Source of the DNA: Streptomyces sp. CB02261
GTDB taxonomy: Bacteria > Actinomycetota > Actinomycetes > Streptomycetales > Streptomycetaceae
Length of the DNA: 64,000 nt
NCBI RefSeq assembly: GCF_001905665.1
Contig: NZ_LIVX01000005.1
Location: 62,001-126,000, forward strand
Direction of reading: 5' to 3'
Each line of letters begins with the position of its first letter. The stretch's first letter is position 1. The notes below the pieces were generated by a model that ran no database searches, had not been told where the DNA came from, and was given only the letters and a program-made list of their open reading frames with translations. Below are positions 1 through 9,800 of this stretch, one piece after another. Position numbers and translations under genes: made by a program.

Positions 1-64
1 CGGCGGGCGGGTCGGAGGGCCCCTGCGGCGCGGGGGCCGGTGCCGGGGCGATCGGCGCGGTCAT
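1..64 (-). CDS. Sugar ABC transporter permease 2 (N-terminal fragment)
   Basis: Only the first 21 codons are present; the gene runs off the left edge. Its ATG overlaps the TGA of the upstream permease (ATGA junction). The visible residues begin MTAPIAPAPAPAPQGPSDPP, a proline/alanine-rich cytoplasmic leader of the kind common in Streptomyces sugar permeases. The identity rests on position: in CUT1 operons the order is usually binding protein, permease 1, permease 2. The rest of the protein cannot be judged from this window. Confidence 0.6.
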   Translation of the reverse strand, partial: MTAPIAPAPAPAPQGPSDPPA

Positions 65-1026
65 CGGCCGGCCTCCTTGCGGGAACGGCGGCGCGCGAAC
101 AGGGCGTTGACCCCGACGAGCACCACGATGAGCAGGAACATCACCCAGGCGATGGCGGCGGCCCGGCCCAGGTGGAAGAAGCCCCAGCCCTGCTCGTACA
201 TGTACAGGCCGAGCGTCTGGTACTGGTGCGAGATGCCGCCCGAGATGGACCCTTCGAGGAGCAGCGGCTCCCCGAACAGCTGGGTCGCGCCGATCGTCGA
301 GACGATCACGGTGAACAGGATCGTGGGCCGCAGCCCCGGCAGCGTGACGTGGAAGAACTGGCGCCACCGCGAGGCGCCGTCCATCGCGGCGGCCTCGTAC
401 AGCTCGTCCGGGATCGACTGCATGCCGGCCAGGTAGATCAGCGCGTTGTAGCCGGTCCAGCGCCAGATCACGACCGTGGACACGGCGATCTGCGAGGCGA
501 CCGTGCCGTTCTGCCAGTCGACGGGGTCGACGCCGACCAGCCCGAGGGCGTAGTTGATCAGGCCGAAGTCGCGCCCGAAGAGCTGGGCGAAGACGAGGGT
601 GGCGGCGGCCACCGAGGTCGCGTACGGCAGGAGGACCGCGGTCCGCAGGAAGGTGCGGCCGCGCATCCGGTAGTTCAGCAGGTGCGCGAGTCCGAGGGCC
701 ATCACCAGCTGCGGCACGGTGGAGAGCACACCGATGGTGAACGTGTTGCGCAGCGAGGTCCAGAAGTACTCGTCGCCGAGGAGCGCGGTGTAGTTGCCGA
801 GGCCGCGCCACTCCATCGTGCCGGGCGTCTGGAGCTCCACCCGGTAGAGCGAGACGAAGGCCGTGTAGATCAGGGGGAAGAGGCCGAAGGCGGCGAACAG
901 GGTGAAGAACGGGGCGAGGTAGGCGTACGGCGAGAACGTCTGCCAGGCCCGCCGGAGGGATCCCCGCCGCGCGGGCGGCGGGACCGGCCTCGGCGGGGCC
1001 GGGGTCTCGGATGCGGTGAGGGTCAC
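61..1026 (-). CDS. Carbohydrate ABC transporter permease 1 (CUT1, MalF-like)
   Basis: This is an inner-membrane subunit of a sugar importer, 321 residues. After a proline-rich leader (about residues 1-35) there are six predicted membrane segments, the first near residue 36. The cytoplasmic EAA loop that docks on the ATPase is visible near residue 211 (EAAAMDGASRWRQFFHVTLP), matching the family pattern EAA-x3-G-x9-I-x-LP. It lies downstream of the binding lipoprotein gene after 88 bp and overlaps permease 2 by four bases. No ATPase gene is seen here; Streptomyces CUT1 importers commonly use the shared ATPase MsiK encoded elsewhere. The adjacent GH81 glucanase suggests laminari-oligosaccharides as the substrate (inference). 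Confidence 0.9.
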   Translation of the reverse strand: MTLTASETPAPPRPVPPPARRGSLRRAWQTFSPYAYLAPFFTLFAAFGLFPLIYTAFVSLYRVELQTPGTMEWRGLGNYTALLGDEYFWTSLRNTFTIGVLSTVPQLVMALGLAHLLNYRMRGRTFLRTAVLLPYATSVAAATLVFAQLFGRDFGLINYALGLVGVDPVDWQNGTVASQIAVSTVVIWRWTGYNALIYLAGMQSIPDELYEAAAMDGASRWRQFFHVTLPGLRPTILFTVIVSTIGATQLFGEPLLLEGSISGGISHQYQTLGLYMYEQGWGFFHLGRAAAIAWVMFLLIVVLVGVNALFARRRSRKEAGR

Positions 1027-1114
1027 GGTGCGGCCCTTCGGAGGGGTGCGGGGGAGGGGTCGGGGGGCGCCCTGAGCCCGGCTCGTGCGGGCGCCCCGTG
1101 GGAGGCGGGTCCGG

Positions 1115-2428
1115 TCAGCCGATCGTGTTCTCCACGCCCTTCCTGGCGTTCGACCAGGCCTTCTCCGGCGAGGTCCCCTTCCGCTCGACCTCGCTCAGCG
1201 CGTTCGTGATCTGCTGCGCGATGTTCTGGTCGTGCACCCCGAGCACCTGGACCGGGGCCGCCTTCGCCGCGTCACCGAAGATCTGCCCGATCGGGGCGTT
1301 CGAGAAGAACGGGTCCTTCGCGCCGGCGACCTTCGCGATCGCGCCGGTGGCGGAGGGGAAGTTGCCCTGCTTCTCGAAGAGCCTGGTCTGCTGCTCGGGC
1401 GCGGTCAGCCACTGCACCAGCTCGTACGCCTCCTTCTTGTGCTTCGCGGCCTTCGGCACCGCCAGGTAGGAACCGCCCCAGTTGCCGGCCCCGCCGGGGA
1501 GCGTGGCGACGTCCCACTTGCCCTTGCCGGCCTCACCGGCCTGGCCCTTGATGTAGCCGAGCATCCACGCGGGGCACGGGATGGTGGCGAAGGAGCCGGC
1601 CGAGAACGCCTGGTTCCACTGCGGGGACCACTGGTCGAGCTTGGCGCTCAGCCCGTCCTGGGCCGCCTTGACGGAGTGGTCCCAGGCGGTGCGCAGGGCG
1701 GGGTTGTCCTCCCAGATCAGCTTCCCTGAGGCGTCGTAGTACCGCTCCTTCTCCTGCCCGATCATGATCGAGTAGAGGCTGCCGACGCTGTCGAGCCAGG
1801 CGCTCCTGCCGGGGGCCTTCGCCTTGTACTGCTTCCCGAGCGCCAGGTAGCCGTCCCAGGTGGACCACTTCTCGGCGAGCACCTCCCGGTCGGTGGGGAG
1901 TCCGGCCTGCTTGAAGAGGTCGGTGCGGTAGCACATGGCCTCGGGGCCGACGTCCGTGCCGAGGCCGAGCACCTCGCCGCCCTTGCCGGTCGCGGCGGCC
2001 CACTTGGCCGGGGCGAACTGGTCCTTGAGCTTGTCCGCGCCGTACTTCCGCAGGTCCTCGAACTTGTCCGCCTGCTGCTGGGCGACGGAGGCGATCCGGC
2101 CCACCTCGACGGCCTGGATGTCGGCGAGTCCGCCGCCGCCCGCGAGGCGGGTCTGGAGGGACTTCCAGTAGTCGGCCTCGTCCTCCGTGTCCGTCTGCTT
2201 GATGGTGATGCCCGGGTGGAGCTTCTCGTACTCGGCGTACAGCCCGGCCTCCTTGTACCCGAAGGAGCCGAACAGGTCGACGGTGAGGGTGACCTCGCCC
2301 CCCGCGCCGTCGGCGGACGTGCCGTCCGACGTCCCTCCGCAGGCGGCGAGCAGGGCGCCGGTGAGCGCGAGGGCCCCCAGTCGGACGACGGCTCTCCTCG
2401 TGGTGCTGGCGGCTCGGGCGATGGGCAT
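1115..2428 (-). CDS. Sugar-binding lipoprotein of an ABC importer (family 1 solute-binding protein)
   Basis: Extracellular solute-binding protein, 437 residues, the usual size for the family. Residues 1-30 form a lipoprotein signal with twin arginines (RR) near residue 11 and the lipobox LLAAC ending at Cys30, so the mature protein should be lipid-anchored. The body has the typical features of MalE/UgpB-like proteins, for example WKSLQTRLAGGGGLADIQAV and a C-terminal QWLTAPEQQTRLFEKQGNFPS segment. It is the first gene of the transporter operon and is divergent from the GH81 gene across a 225-bp control region with two LacI-type palindromes. One palindrome (2467-2480) lies about 39 bp before its start, so repression by the LacI protein at 5598-6623 is likely. 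The beta-glucan oligosaccharide ligand is inferred from neighbours only. Confidence 0.9.
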   Translation of the reverse strand: MPIARAASTTRRAVVRLGALALTGALLAACGGTSDGTSADGAGGEVTLTVDLFGSFGYKEAGLYAEYEKLHPGITIKQTDTEDEADYWKSLQTRLAGGGGLADIQAVEVGRIASVAQQQADKFEDLRKYGADKLKDQFAPAKWAAATGKGGEVLGLGTDVGPEAMCYRTDLFKQAGLPTDREVLAEKWSTWDGYLALGKQYKAKAPGRSAWLDSVGSLYSIMIGQEKERYYDASGKLIWEDNPALRTAWDHSVKAAQDGLSAKLDQWSPQWNQAFSAGSFATIPCPAWMLGYIKGQAGEAGKGKWDVATLPGGAGNWGGSYLAVPKAAKHKKEAYELVQWLTAPEQQTRLFEKQGNFPSATGAIAKVAGAKDPFFSNAPIGQIFGDAAKAAPVQVLGVHDQNIAQQITNALSEVERKGTSPEKAWSNARKGVENTIG

Positions 2429-2466
2429 GGGAAGCCTCCCTTGGCTCCGGAACGAGCGAGAGGCTC

Positions 2467-2480
2467 TGAGAGCGCTCTCA
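2467..2480. promoter_or_regulatory. LacI-type operator 1
   Basis: Perfect 14-bp palindrome TGAGAGCGCTCTCA with a central CG step, typical of LacI/CcpA-type operators. It sits just upstream of the binding-protein gene and has the same core as the sites at 2621-2632 and 6726-6739. Confidence 0.75.
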
Positions 2481-2579
2481 AGCGTGCGGGGGGAGCGTGC
2501 CTGGGGAGGGGTCCATCCGTCAAGGCTCGAAGGCGTAACGGACGAGAAGAGGCCTCAACTCCTCGCTGTGTTCAATCTC

Positions 2580-2609
2580 TTGACACACGCGTTTCGGCGG
2601 TTCTACGTT
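2580..2609 (+). promoter_or_regulatory. Likely promoter of the GH81 glucanase gene
   Basis: A perfect -35 hexamer TTGACA (2580-2585) is followed after 18 bp by TACGTT (2604-2609), a fair -10. Transcription would begin near 2616, immediately before operator 2 at 2621-2632, an ideal position for repression. It matches the housekeeping sigma consensus; the start site is not proven. Confidence 0.55.
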
Positions 2610-2620
2610 TCCGGCGACTT

Positions 2621-2632
2621 GAGAGCGCTCTC
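2621..2632. promoter_or_regulatory. LacI-type operator 2
   Basis: Perfect 12-bp palindrome GAGAGCGCTCTC between the predicted promoter and the glucanase start codon at 2654. It has the same core as operators 1 and 3 and probably lets the local LacI protein block transcription of the glucanase. Confidence 0.75.
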
Positions 2633-2653
2633 TGACGACATGAGGTGCCGTTC

Positions 2654-5431
2654 ATGCCAGCCCCCCGCAGAAAACCGGCCGCAGCGCTGGTCCTGGTCTC
2701 CGCCCTCGCCGCCCTGGGACTCGGCCCCGCCGCCGCCCCCGCGGCCGCGGCCCCCGTCCCCACGGGCGCCGGAAGCTACTCCGACACCCGCCCCGCCGGA
2801 ACCTCCGGCCCCACCACCAACACCGGCGCGCCGGTCACCCCCAAGGTCACCGCCGCGGCCCAGGGCAAGCCGGTCCCCACCAACGACTGGTGGTCGTCCC
2901 TCGCCTTCCAGCGGTACGGGGACAACCCGTACTCCACCCCGATGTACGGGCACCCGCTCACCTACCAGGCCGTCGCCGGCGGACTGGAGATCGGCTACCC
3001 GACCACCCCCGCCGTCGTCGGCGACGGGCGCCAGTACGAGTTCGCCCACAAGCGCGACCTCACCCTCGGCCTCACCGGCCTCAACTCACCCGACACCAAG
3101 GCCGACGCCTGGTCCGACTGGACCGTCACGCCCTACTGGTCCGACGGCGCCCGCACCCTGCGCACCACCATCGGCCACGGCATGCCCTTCGTGTACGCCA
3201 AGGGCACCGGCGGCGACGCCCGCATCACCACCGCCACCGCGCCCGCCGTCTTCGCCGACCAGGGCAACGTCCTCGGCATCACCGTCGCCGGCCACCACTA
3301 CGCCCTCTTCGCGCCCGGCGGCACCGACTGGACCGTCTCCGGCTCCACCATCACCGCGGGCCTCGGCGGCAAGGACTACTTCTCCGTCGCCGTCCTGCCC
3401 TCCACCGACGCGCTCGCCACCTACCGCAAGTACGCGTTCAGCTTCGTCACCGGATCCACCGTGAACTGGAGCTACGACGCGGGCACCGTACGGGCCGCCT
3501 ACACCCTCACCACCGAGGCGAAGGAGGGCACCGAGCGCGGCGCGCTCCAGGCCCTCTACCGCCACCAGTGGCTGCACACCACCGACCCGCTCACCCCGTA
3601 CACGTACGTCTCGCCCCGGGGCACCATGAAGGTCAGGGAGTCCGCCACCTTCACCACCACCCAGCGGGCCGCCGCCACCCTGCCCGGACTGCCGGGCGGC
3701 ACCGGCGTCGACACCGCCCGGCTGCGCGGCTACCTGAACGAGGTCGCGAACTCCGCCGACCCCTTCTCCGGAGCCGTCGACACCTACTGGACCGGAAAGG
3801 CGCTCGGCAAGCTCGCCCAGCTGGTGCCGCTCGCGGACCAGATCGGTGAGACGGCGCTCCGCGACAAGCTGCTGGGCCAGATCAAGGGCCGCCTCCAGGA
3901 CTGGTTCACGGCCGGAGGGGCGAGCGAGTTCTCGTACGACGGGACCTGGAAGACCCTCACCGGCTACCCGGCGTCCTACGGCAGCGACACCGAGCTCAAC
4001 GACCACCACTTCCACTACGGCTACTACGTGTACGCCGCGGCGATCGTCGCCCAGTACGACGCGGGCTGGGCCGCCGACTCCGCCTGGGGCGCCATGGTCA
4101 AGACGCTGGTCCGCGACACCGCCAACCCCAGCCGCACCGACACCGCCTACCCCTTCCTCCGCGGCTTCGACGTCTACGCCGGACACAGCTGGGCCAGCGG
4201 CCACCAGGGCTTCGCGGCCGGCAACAACCAGGAGTCCTCCTCCGAGTCGACCAACCTCAGCGCCGCCCTCGTCCTCTGGGGCTCGGCCACCGGCAACACC
4301 CAGCTCCGTGACCTCGGCACCTATCTGCTGACCACCGAGGGCGAGGCGATCGCCCAGTACTGGTTCGACGCCGACCAGCAGGTCTTCCCCGGCTCCTTCC
4401 AGCACGACACCGCCGGCATGGTGTGGGGCAGCGGCGCCGCCTACTCCACCTGGTGGACCGCCAACCCCGAGGAGATCCACGGCATCAACGTCCTGCCCGT
4501 GACCGGCGGTTCGCTGCACCTCGGCGGACACAAGGAGGCCGTCCGGCGCAACATCGCCGAGCTGGAACGCGAGAACGGCGGCCCCGCCGTCGAATGGCGC
4601 GACATCCTCTGGGAGTTCCAGTCCTTCGCCGACCCCGCCGCCGCCAAGGCCAAGTGGGACGCCGGGCACGCCGGCTACACCCCGGAGGCGGGCGAGTCCA
4701 AGGCCCACACCTACCACTGGCTCACCGCGCTCGACACCCTCGGCGCGCCCGACGCGACGGTCACCGGATCCATCCCCACCTCCGCCGTCTTCGCCAAGGG
4801 CACGACCCGGACGTACGTGGCCCACAACCACGGCTCCACCGCCCGCACCGTCACCTTCTCCGACGGCAAGTCCCTCTCCGTTCCGGCGCGTTCCACCGCC
4901 ACCGGCAGCGGGACGGGCGGCCCCGGACCCGACCCCGAGCCGGAGCCGGGCACCGGCAACACCTTCCAGCTGCGCACCGGCGGCGCGCTCACCACGGCCA
5001 CCGGCGCCACGGCGGGCAGCGACACCATCGCCTCGGCCCAGGGCGGCAACCACGACGGCACGCCGAACCGGCCGCTCGTCTACGAGGCCAGGGGCGTCAA
5101 CGGCACGCTCAGGGCGGGCGGTGCCACCGCGTTCCGCCTCCAGGTCGACGCCGGGACCTCCGTCGGACTCGGCCAGCAGGCCCGGATCAGCTACGACCTC
5201 ACCGGTGACGGCACCTTCGAGCGGACGGAGACGTACCACTACTTCGCCACCGACCCGGTCACGGGCTGGGAGGAGTACGCCCAGGGGCGCGGTCTCAAGT
5301 CCGCCACGGGGACGCTCGGGAACCTGAACCGCGGCACGGTCCGCCTGGAGGTCTGGAGCGCGATCGGCAACGGGGACGCGCGGCTCCAGACAGGCACGGA
5401 CCGGTCCGTGGTCGTCATCCCCTACGACTGA
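2654..5431 (+). CDS. Secreted GH81 endo-beta-1,3-glucanase with C-terminal module
   Basis: Predicted to hydrolyse beta-1,3-glucans such as laminarin or fungal wall glucan outside the cell; 925 residues. A Sec signal peptide (about residues 1-33, ending APAAAA) precedes the GH81 fold. Family signatures are clear: NDWWSSLAFQRY near the mature N-terminus, NDHHFHYGYYVY with the proposed acid Asp450, GHSWASGHQGFAAG, and NNQESSSESTN with Glu527 and Glu531 where the family base lies. A GPGPDPEPEPGTG linker leads to a C-terminal beta-rich module (about 770-925) that may bind glucan; its family is not assigned. ATG 2654 is chosen over GTG 2645 because GAGGTG lies at a good distance before it. A promoter and LacI operator precede it and a strong terminator follows. 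Confidence 0.93.
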   Translation: MPAPRRKPAAALVLVSALAALGLGPAAAPAAAAPVPTGAGSYSDTRPAGTSGPTTNTGAPVTPKVTAAAQGKPVPTNDWWSSLAFQRYGDNPYSTPMYGHPLTYQAVAGGLEIGYPTTPAVVGDGRQYEFAHKRDLTLGLTGLNSPDTKADAWSDWTVTPYWSDGARTLRTTIGHGMPFVYAKGTGGDARITTATAPAVFADQGNVLGITVAGHHYALFAPGGTDWTVSGSTITAGLGGKDYFSVAVLPSTDALATYRKYAFSFVTGSTVNWSYDAGTVRAAYTLTTEAKEGTERGALQALYRHQWLHTTDPLTPYTYVSPRGTMKVRESATFTTTQRAAATLPGLPGGTGVDTARLRGYLNEVANSADPFSGAVDTYWTGKALGKLAQLVPLADQIGETALRDKLLGQIKGRLQDWFTAGGASEFSYDGTWKTLTGYPASYGSDTELNDHHFHYGYYVYAAAIVAQYDAGWAADSAWGAMVKTLVRDTANPSRTDTAYPFLRGFDVYAGHSWASGHQGFAAGNNQESSSESTNLSAALVLWGSATGNTQLRDLGTYLLTTEGEAIAQYWFDADQQVFPGSFQHDTAGMVWGSGAAYSTWWTANPEEIHGINVLPVTGGSLHLGGHKEAVRRNIAELERENGGPAVEWRDILWEFQSFADPAAAKAKWDAGHAGYTPEAGESKAHTYHWLTALDTLGAPDATVTGSIPTSAVFAKGTTRTYVAHNHGSTARTVTFSDGKSLSVPARSTATGSGTGGPGPDPEPEPGTGNTFQLRTGGALTTATGATAGSDTIASAQGGNHDGTPNRPLVYEARGVNGTLRAGGATAFRLQVDAGTSVGLGQQARISYDLTGDGTFERTETYHYFATDPVTGWEEYAQGRGLKSATGTLGNLNRGTVRLEVWSAIGNGDARLQTGTDRSVVVIPYD

Positions 5432-5478
5432 CCACCGGACCAGGAGGAACCCGTCGATTCGGCGGAATCGGCGGTAAG

Positions 5479-5513
5479 GCGGCGGGCCCCGGTGTCACAC
5501 CGGGGCCCGCCGC
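5479..5513. terminator. Bidirectional terminator hairpin
   Basis: A 17-bp perfect inverted repeat (5479-5495 with 5497-5513) sits between the convergent glucanase and LacI genes. There is no T-tract, as is usual in Streptomyces. Confidence 0.85.
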
Positions 5514-5597
5514 TCCACGCGCTCCCGGCCACGTGCTCCCGGCGCCGTGCTCCCGGCCCGGTCCGGCGGTGGCCGGCCCGGCGTGGCCGGCCCGGCG

Positions 5598-6623
5598 TCA
5601 GGCCGAGTCGCGGCGGACCAGGGACGTCGGAGTGATCACGGACTCCGGGACGGCGGGGCCGGTCCCGTCGAGCAGCCGCATCAACAGCTTCACCATGAGC
5701 CGGCCCATGCCCTCGATGTCCTGGTGCACGGTGGTCAGGGCGGGCGAGGTCCTGCGGACCACCGAGTCCATGTCGTCGAAGCCGACGACCGCCACGTCCT
5801 CCGGCACCCGCACGCCCCGCTCCCGCAGCGTCAGCAAAGCGCCCGACGCCATCAGGTCGTTGGCGACGAACACCCCGTCGACGTCCGGCCTGCGGTCGAG
5901 CAGCTCCGCCATGGCGCGGGCGCCGCTCTCCTCGGTGAAGTCGCCCCGGCACAGCAGGGCGGGATCGGCGTCGATCAGGACGTCCCGGTAGCCGTGGAGC
6001 CGGTCGAGCGCGGACGTCTGGTCGTCGGGCCCGGAGATGTGGGCGATGGTCCGCCGGCCGAGACCCACCAGGTGCCGGACCGCCTCGCGGGCGCCGCCGC
6101 GGTTGTCGCAGTCGACGAAGGGCACCGAGGGATGCGTGCCGGGGTCCGGCCGTCCGCCGAAGACCACCGGGATGCGGGTCCGGTCGATCACGGCCGGCAA
6201 CGCGTCGTCGTTGTGCACCGAGAAGGCCAGCGCGCCGTCGACGTGCCCGCCGCCCAGGTAGCGGGCGATCCGCTCGTGGTCCCCCGGCCCCTCCAGCCAC
6301 AGCAGCACCAGCTGGGTGTCGTGCGCGGCCAGCTCCCGGCTGATGCCGCGCACCTGCTGCTCGAAGAACGGATCGGAGAAGATGCGGAACTCGGGCTCCG
6401 CGATGATCACCGCCACGGCCCCGTTGCGCCGGGTGACCAGCGTGCGCGCGGCGTGGTTGGGCACGTAACCGAGCTCGTCGACGGCCCTGCGCACCTTCTC
6501 GACCAGCGGAGGACGCACGCCCGCGCCCCCGTTGACGACCCGGGAGGCCGTGGCGCGGGACACGCCGGCGCGAGCGGCGACGGCTTCCAGCGTGGGGCGG
6601 GGCCCCGTGGTCTGCTCGGGCAA
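5598..6623 (-). CDS. LacI-family transcriptional repressor of the glucan locus
   Basis: DNA-binding regulator of about 341 residues. The N-terminal LacI helix-turn-helix and hinge are clear: TLEAVAARAGVSRATASRVV followed by LGYVPNHAARTLVTRR. A periplasmic-binding-protein-like sensor domain follows, with FSDPFFEQQVRGISRELAAH and VVGFDDMDSVVRRTSPALTTV. I favour TTG 6623 because AGGAG lies 8 bases upstream; GTG 6650 adds nine residues but has no ribosome site. A near-palindrome of the same core as operators 1 and 2 lies at 6726-6739, about 100 bp before this start, which suggests autoregulation. It is convergent with the glucanase. The inducer is probably a beta-1,3-gluco-oligosaccharide (inference). 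Confidence 0.9.
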   Translation of the reverse strand: MPEQTTGPRPTLEAVAARAGVSRATASRVVNGGAGVRPPLVEKVRRAVDELGYVPNHAARTLVTRRNGAVAVIIAEPEFRIFSDPFFEQQVRGISRELAAHDTQLVLLWLEGPGDHERIARYLGGGHVDGALAFSVHNDDALPAVIDRTRIPVVFGGRPDPGTHPSVPFVDCDNRGGAREAVRHLVGLGRRTIAHISGPDDQTSALDRLHGYRDVLIDADPALLCRGDFTEESGARAMAELLDRRPDVDGVFVANDLMASGALLTLRERGVRVPEDVAVVGFDDMDSVVRRTSPALTTVHQDIEGMGRLMVKLLMRLLDGTGPAVPESVITPTSLVRRDSA

Positions 6624-6725
6624 GGCGGGCGCTCCTCGGCTGCGTGGCACGGTCTGCGGACTGTCGGATCCTGTCGGTTCGTGGGTCCGTGTCGTCGATC
6701 AGGATATCCGTAGCCCCGGCCGTTC

Positions 6726-6739
6726 TGAGAGCGCTCCCA
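6726..6739. promoter_or_regulatory. LacI-type operator 3 (autoregulatory)
   Basis: TGAGAGCGCTCCCA differs from operator 1 at one base. It lies in the divergent region between the LacI gene and the large gene at 6813, so it may regulate either. Confidence 0.65.
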
Positions 6740-6812
6740 AGAGTCTTGGGCGGAGGGTACGACCCTCCTCTCGCGGGCGGCGTTGTCAGTGCGTCGTGCG
6801 ACGATCCGGAGC

Positions 6813-9800
6813 ATGATCGTCTCGCTCGAAGCCCTGTTGCCCTCCGACGGTACGCACACCTCGACGACGTACGCCGACTGGGTCGCCGCCCATGACCCGG
6901 AAGCGACCGCGGCGGCGCGCGACCTGATCCGGGACATGGCGTCCGAGCTCAACCGGTCCTGGACCAAGCCGGGCGCGTTCGTCGACGCCATGGCCCGGCG
7001 GGCGCGGCGGCTCCCGCCGGCGCACCTGCCCTGGTTCTGGGACACCGTGGGCCACCGGCTGATCGGTTACGGGAGTCGTCCGGGCGGCCGGGCGTACGTG
7101 GCGGCCCGGACGGCCGAGGCCGAGCACGCGCTCCCGGTCGACCCCGCCTACCGCCGGGGCAACGGACTGCTGTTCGCCCGGGGCGGCGCCATGCCGGCCA
7201 AGGAGTTCGGCGCGCACCAGAGGTTCCTCGCCGAGACCCTGGAGCCCGCCGAGGCGCACGCGGCCCTGGGCGCGTTCCTGACCGCGTGGGCGGGCTCGAA
7301 GGCGGACCTGCCGGCGGACCTCGTGCGCCGGGTGCGGGCCTCCGCCAAGGCCGCCGGGCACGGGGAGGACGAGGTGGCCCGAGTCGTCGGCGCGATCGTG
7401 TCGGTGGCCCGGAAGAAGTCCGTACCGGACGCGCTCCTCACCGCCGCCGAGCCGGTCCTGACGGCCCATCCGCCGACGGACGAGGTCGCCGCTGGGCTCG
7501 TCGAGGTCTTCCCGGAGGGCGTCACCGACGGCGGTGCGTGGCTGCGGACGCTGATCGGCTGTGGGGCGACCGGGGCGATGGAGTCCGGGCGGATCGTGCC
7601 GGAGGGCGGACTGCACCACTGGGTCGGGCACTTCGTCCACATGTACCAGTACGCGCAGCAGCCCCGCGGAGGCGTCGGACGGCAGGCGCTCCCGCCCGAG
7701 TTCCTCGACCTGGTGGACCGACTGGGACCACGTCTGCGGGCGGCGGGGCAGCCGGTGACCCTCCACACCACCCGGCACCACTACAAGGGCTTCGACGCGG
7801 ACGTCCTCGACGCCTGCCTGGCCGCCGGGGCCACGGTCGTCGACCCCGGCCCCGAGACGCGGATGCACTTCTGGGGCGAGCGGTCGCGGCGGGACCTGGC
7901 CGCGCTCGCCGCCGACCCCGTGTTCGGCACCCGCCTCGAAGGGGCCGTGCACGCCGGGCTGCTGCCCGACGGGTTCATGATCCCTGTGCGCAAGCCCGGC
8001 AGCGCGGTGACGCTGCTCCCGGGGAACGAGGGCATCGCCCAGGAGGTGGCCGCCCGCGTCGGCAAGCTCCTCGACACCGTCGGAGCCGGCGGCATGGCGG
8101 GGGCCGAGGAGGCCGTGGCCGAGCTGGAGACCCTCCTCGACCGGCCGACGGTGACGGCGCTCGACGGGATCGGCGACGCCCTCGCGGACGCCTCGGCCGC
8201 GGGCGCGCTGCGTCGCTCGCTGGCGGCCGGACTGCCGGAGGAACTGGCCTGGCCGGCCCTGGAGTCGGTGTACGCGGAGTTCGCGGCGGAGGCGGTTCGC
8301 GAGGGTGCGGAGGCGGGGCGCGACGGGGCGGACGGCGTCCGTGCGGGAGCGGACGCGCGGGAAGGGGCGGGTGACGGTGCTTCGGCGGCCGGGGACGCCG
8401 GGCCGCTCGGCGTGGACGGGCCGCCCGGTGTCGAGGGCGTGACCTGCACCTGGCCGGTGCTCACGGTGTTCGGGCGCGACCGGGCCGTCGCCGTCGACCC
8501 CCATGGGGTGCGGGGCTCCTGCCGGTTCACGGTGCCCGTGGAGGCGACCATGATCGCCGTGCACCACGTGGGCGGTTCCTTCCTGGTGAGCTGGAGCCTC
8601 AAGCCGGACCCGCACTACTGCGACACGGCCTTCTGGGCCGACCGCCCGGAGGCGCCGTTCACCCCCGTCGAGCTGGGCGGCATGGTGCCCTTCGGCGGCA
8701 GCCTGGACGGGGCGTACGGCTTCCAGTTCGAGACCGCCGACGGAGGCGGCCGGCACGGGGGCCTCCGGGTGACGCGCCCGGGCGACACGGACGGGATCGA
8801 CGGGGACGAGCTGCAGCTCGGTGACGGCTCCCGGATCTGGACCAACGCCGTCTACGGACGGCAGCCGTGGGAGGTCGTCGACCCGGTCACCGGCGAGCGG
8901 CGCGGCGCGACGCCCCTGCCGGACTTCCCCGGCCGGGCCCCGAACCCCGATCCGGCGGCGGAGCCGTCCGAGACCGGCATGTCCCTCGCCCACGAGGCCC
9001 TGCACCTGGCGCCGCTGCCCGCGGGACTCGACGACTCCCCGCTCGGCAGCCGGGACGGACTCGTAGGGACCCGGATCCTGTACCGCACCCGGCACCGTGA
9101 CCACGCGCCCGACCACTTCCTGGTGGAGAGCGTCGACGGGCGCACGGCACGCTTCGACATCGACCGGCCCGGCCAGAAGCCCTGGGGGCTCTGGGCGCCC
9201 CCGGAGGGCGCGGTCGAGGACGTGGTCCTCGCCGAGGCGCAGACCCGCACGGGCGTCCGCGCGTACACCGCCGACGGGGACCTGCTGTGGGAACTGGACG
9301 GGCACCGGACGCCCCGGAACCGCTGGGGGAGGGTGAACCGCCGGGTGACCGTGTCCCAGGGTATGGCCCTGCCCCCGGCCTACTGGTACCTGCTGCGGAC
9401 CCGTGACGAGGCCGGCTCGCGTGCGCTGCGGACCGTGGGGAGCGCGACCGCCGACGCGCTCCTGACCGCCGCCCTCGACGGTGACGCCGAGGTGCTGCGC
9501 GCCGCCGTGGCGCGGGAGCTGCCGGGAGTCACCGACCCGGTCCTCCGCGAGGCGGTCGTGGCGGTGGCCGTGCGCGCCGCCCGGGTGGAGGAGCGGCGGC
9601 GCGCCCTGCACCGCCGGGTCACCCTGCTCGCCGAGGCGCCGCCCGCGCCGCCGCGCCGGACCGCTCCGGACACCGAGCTGGTGCCCGCCCTGTTCGGTCT
9701 CACGTCCGAGGGGCACGACACCTGGCGCCGGACCGCGGACGTCGCCCTGCCGGCGACCCTGAGCGCCCTGGCCGCCGACGGCGCCTGCCTCACCGGGACG

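Noticed and set aside
3086..5239. A long antisense frame in the GH81 gene
   Set aside because: Composition and lack of any motif mark it as a shadow; the sense frame has signal peptide and catalytic motifs.
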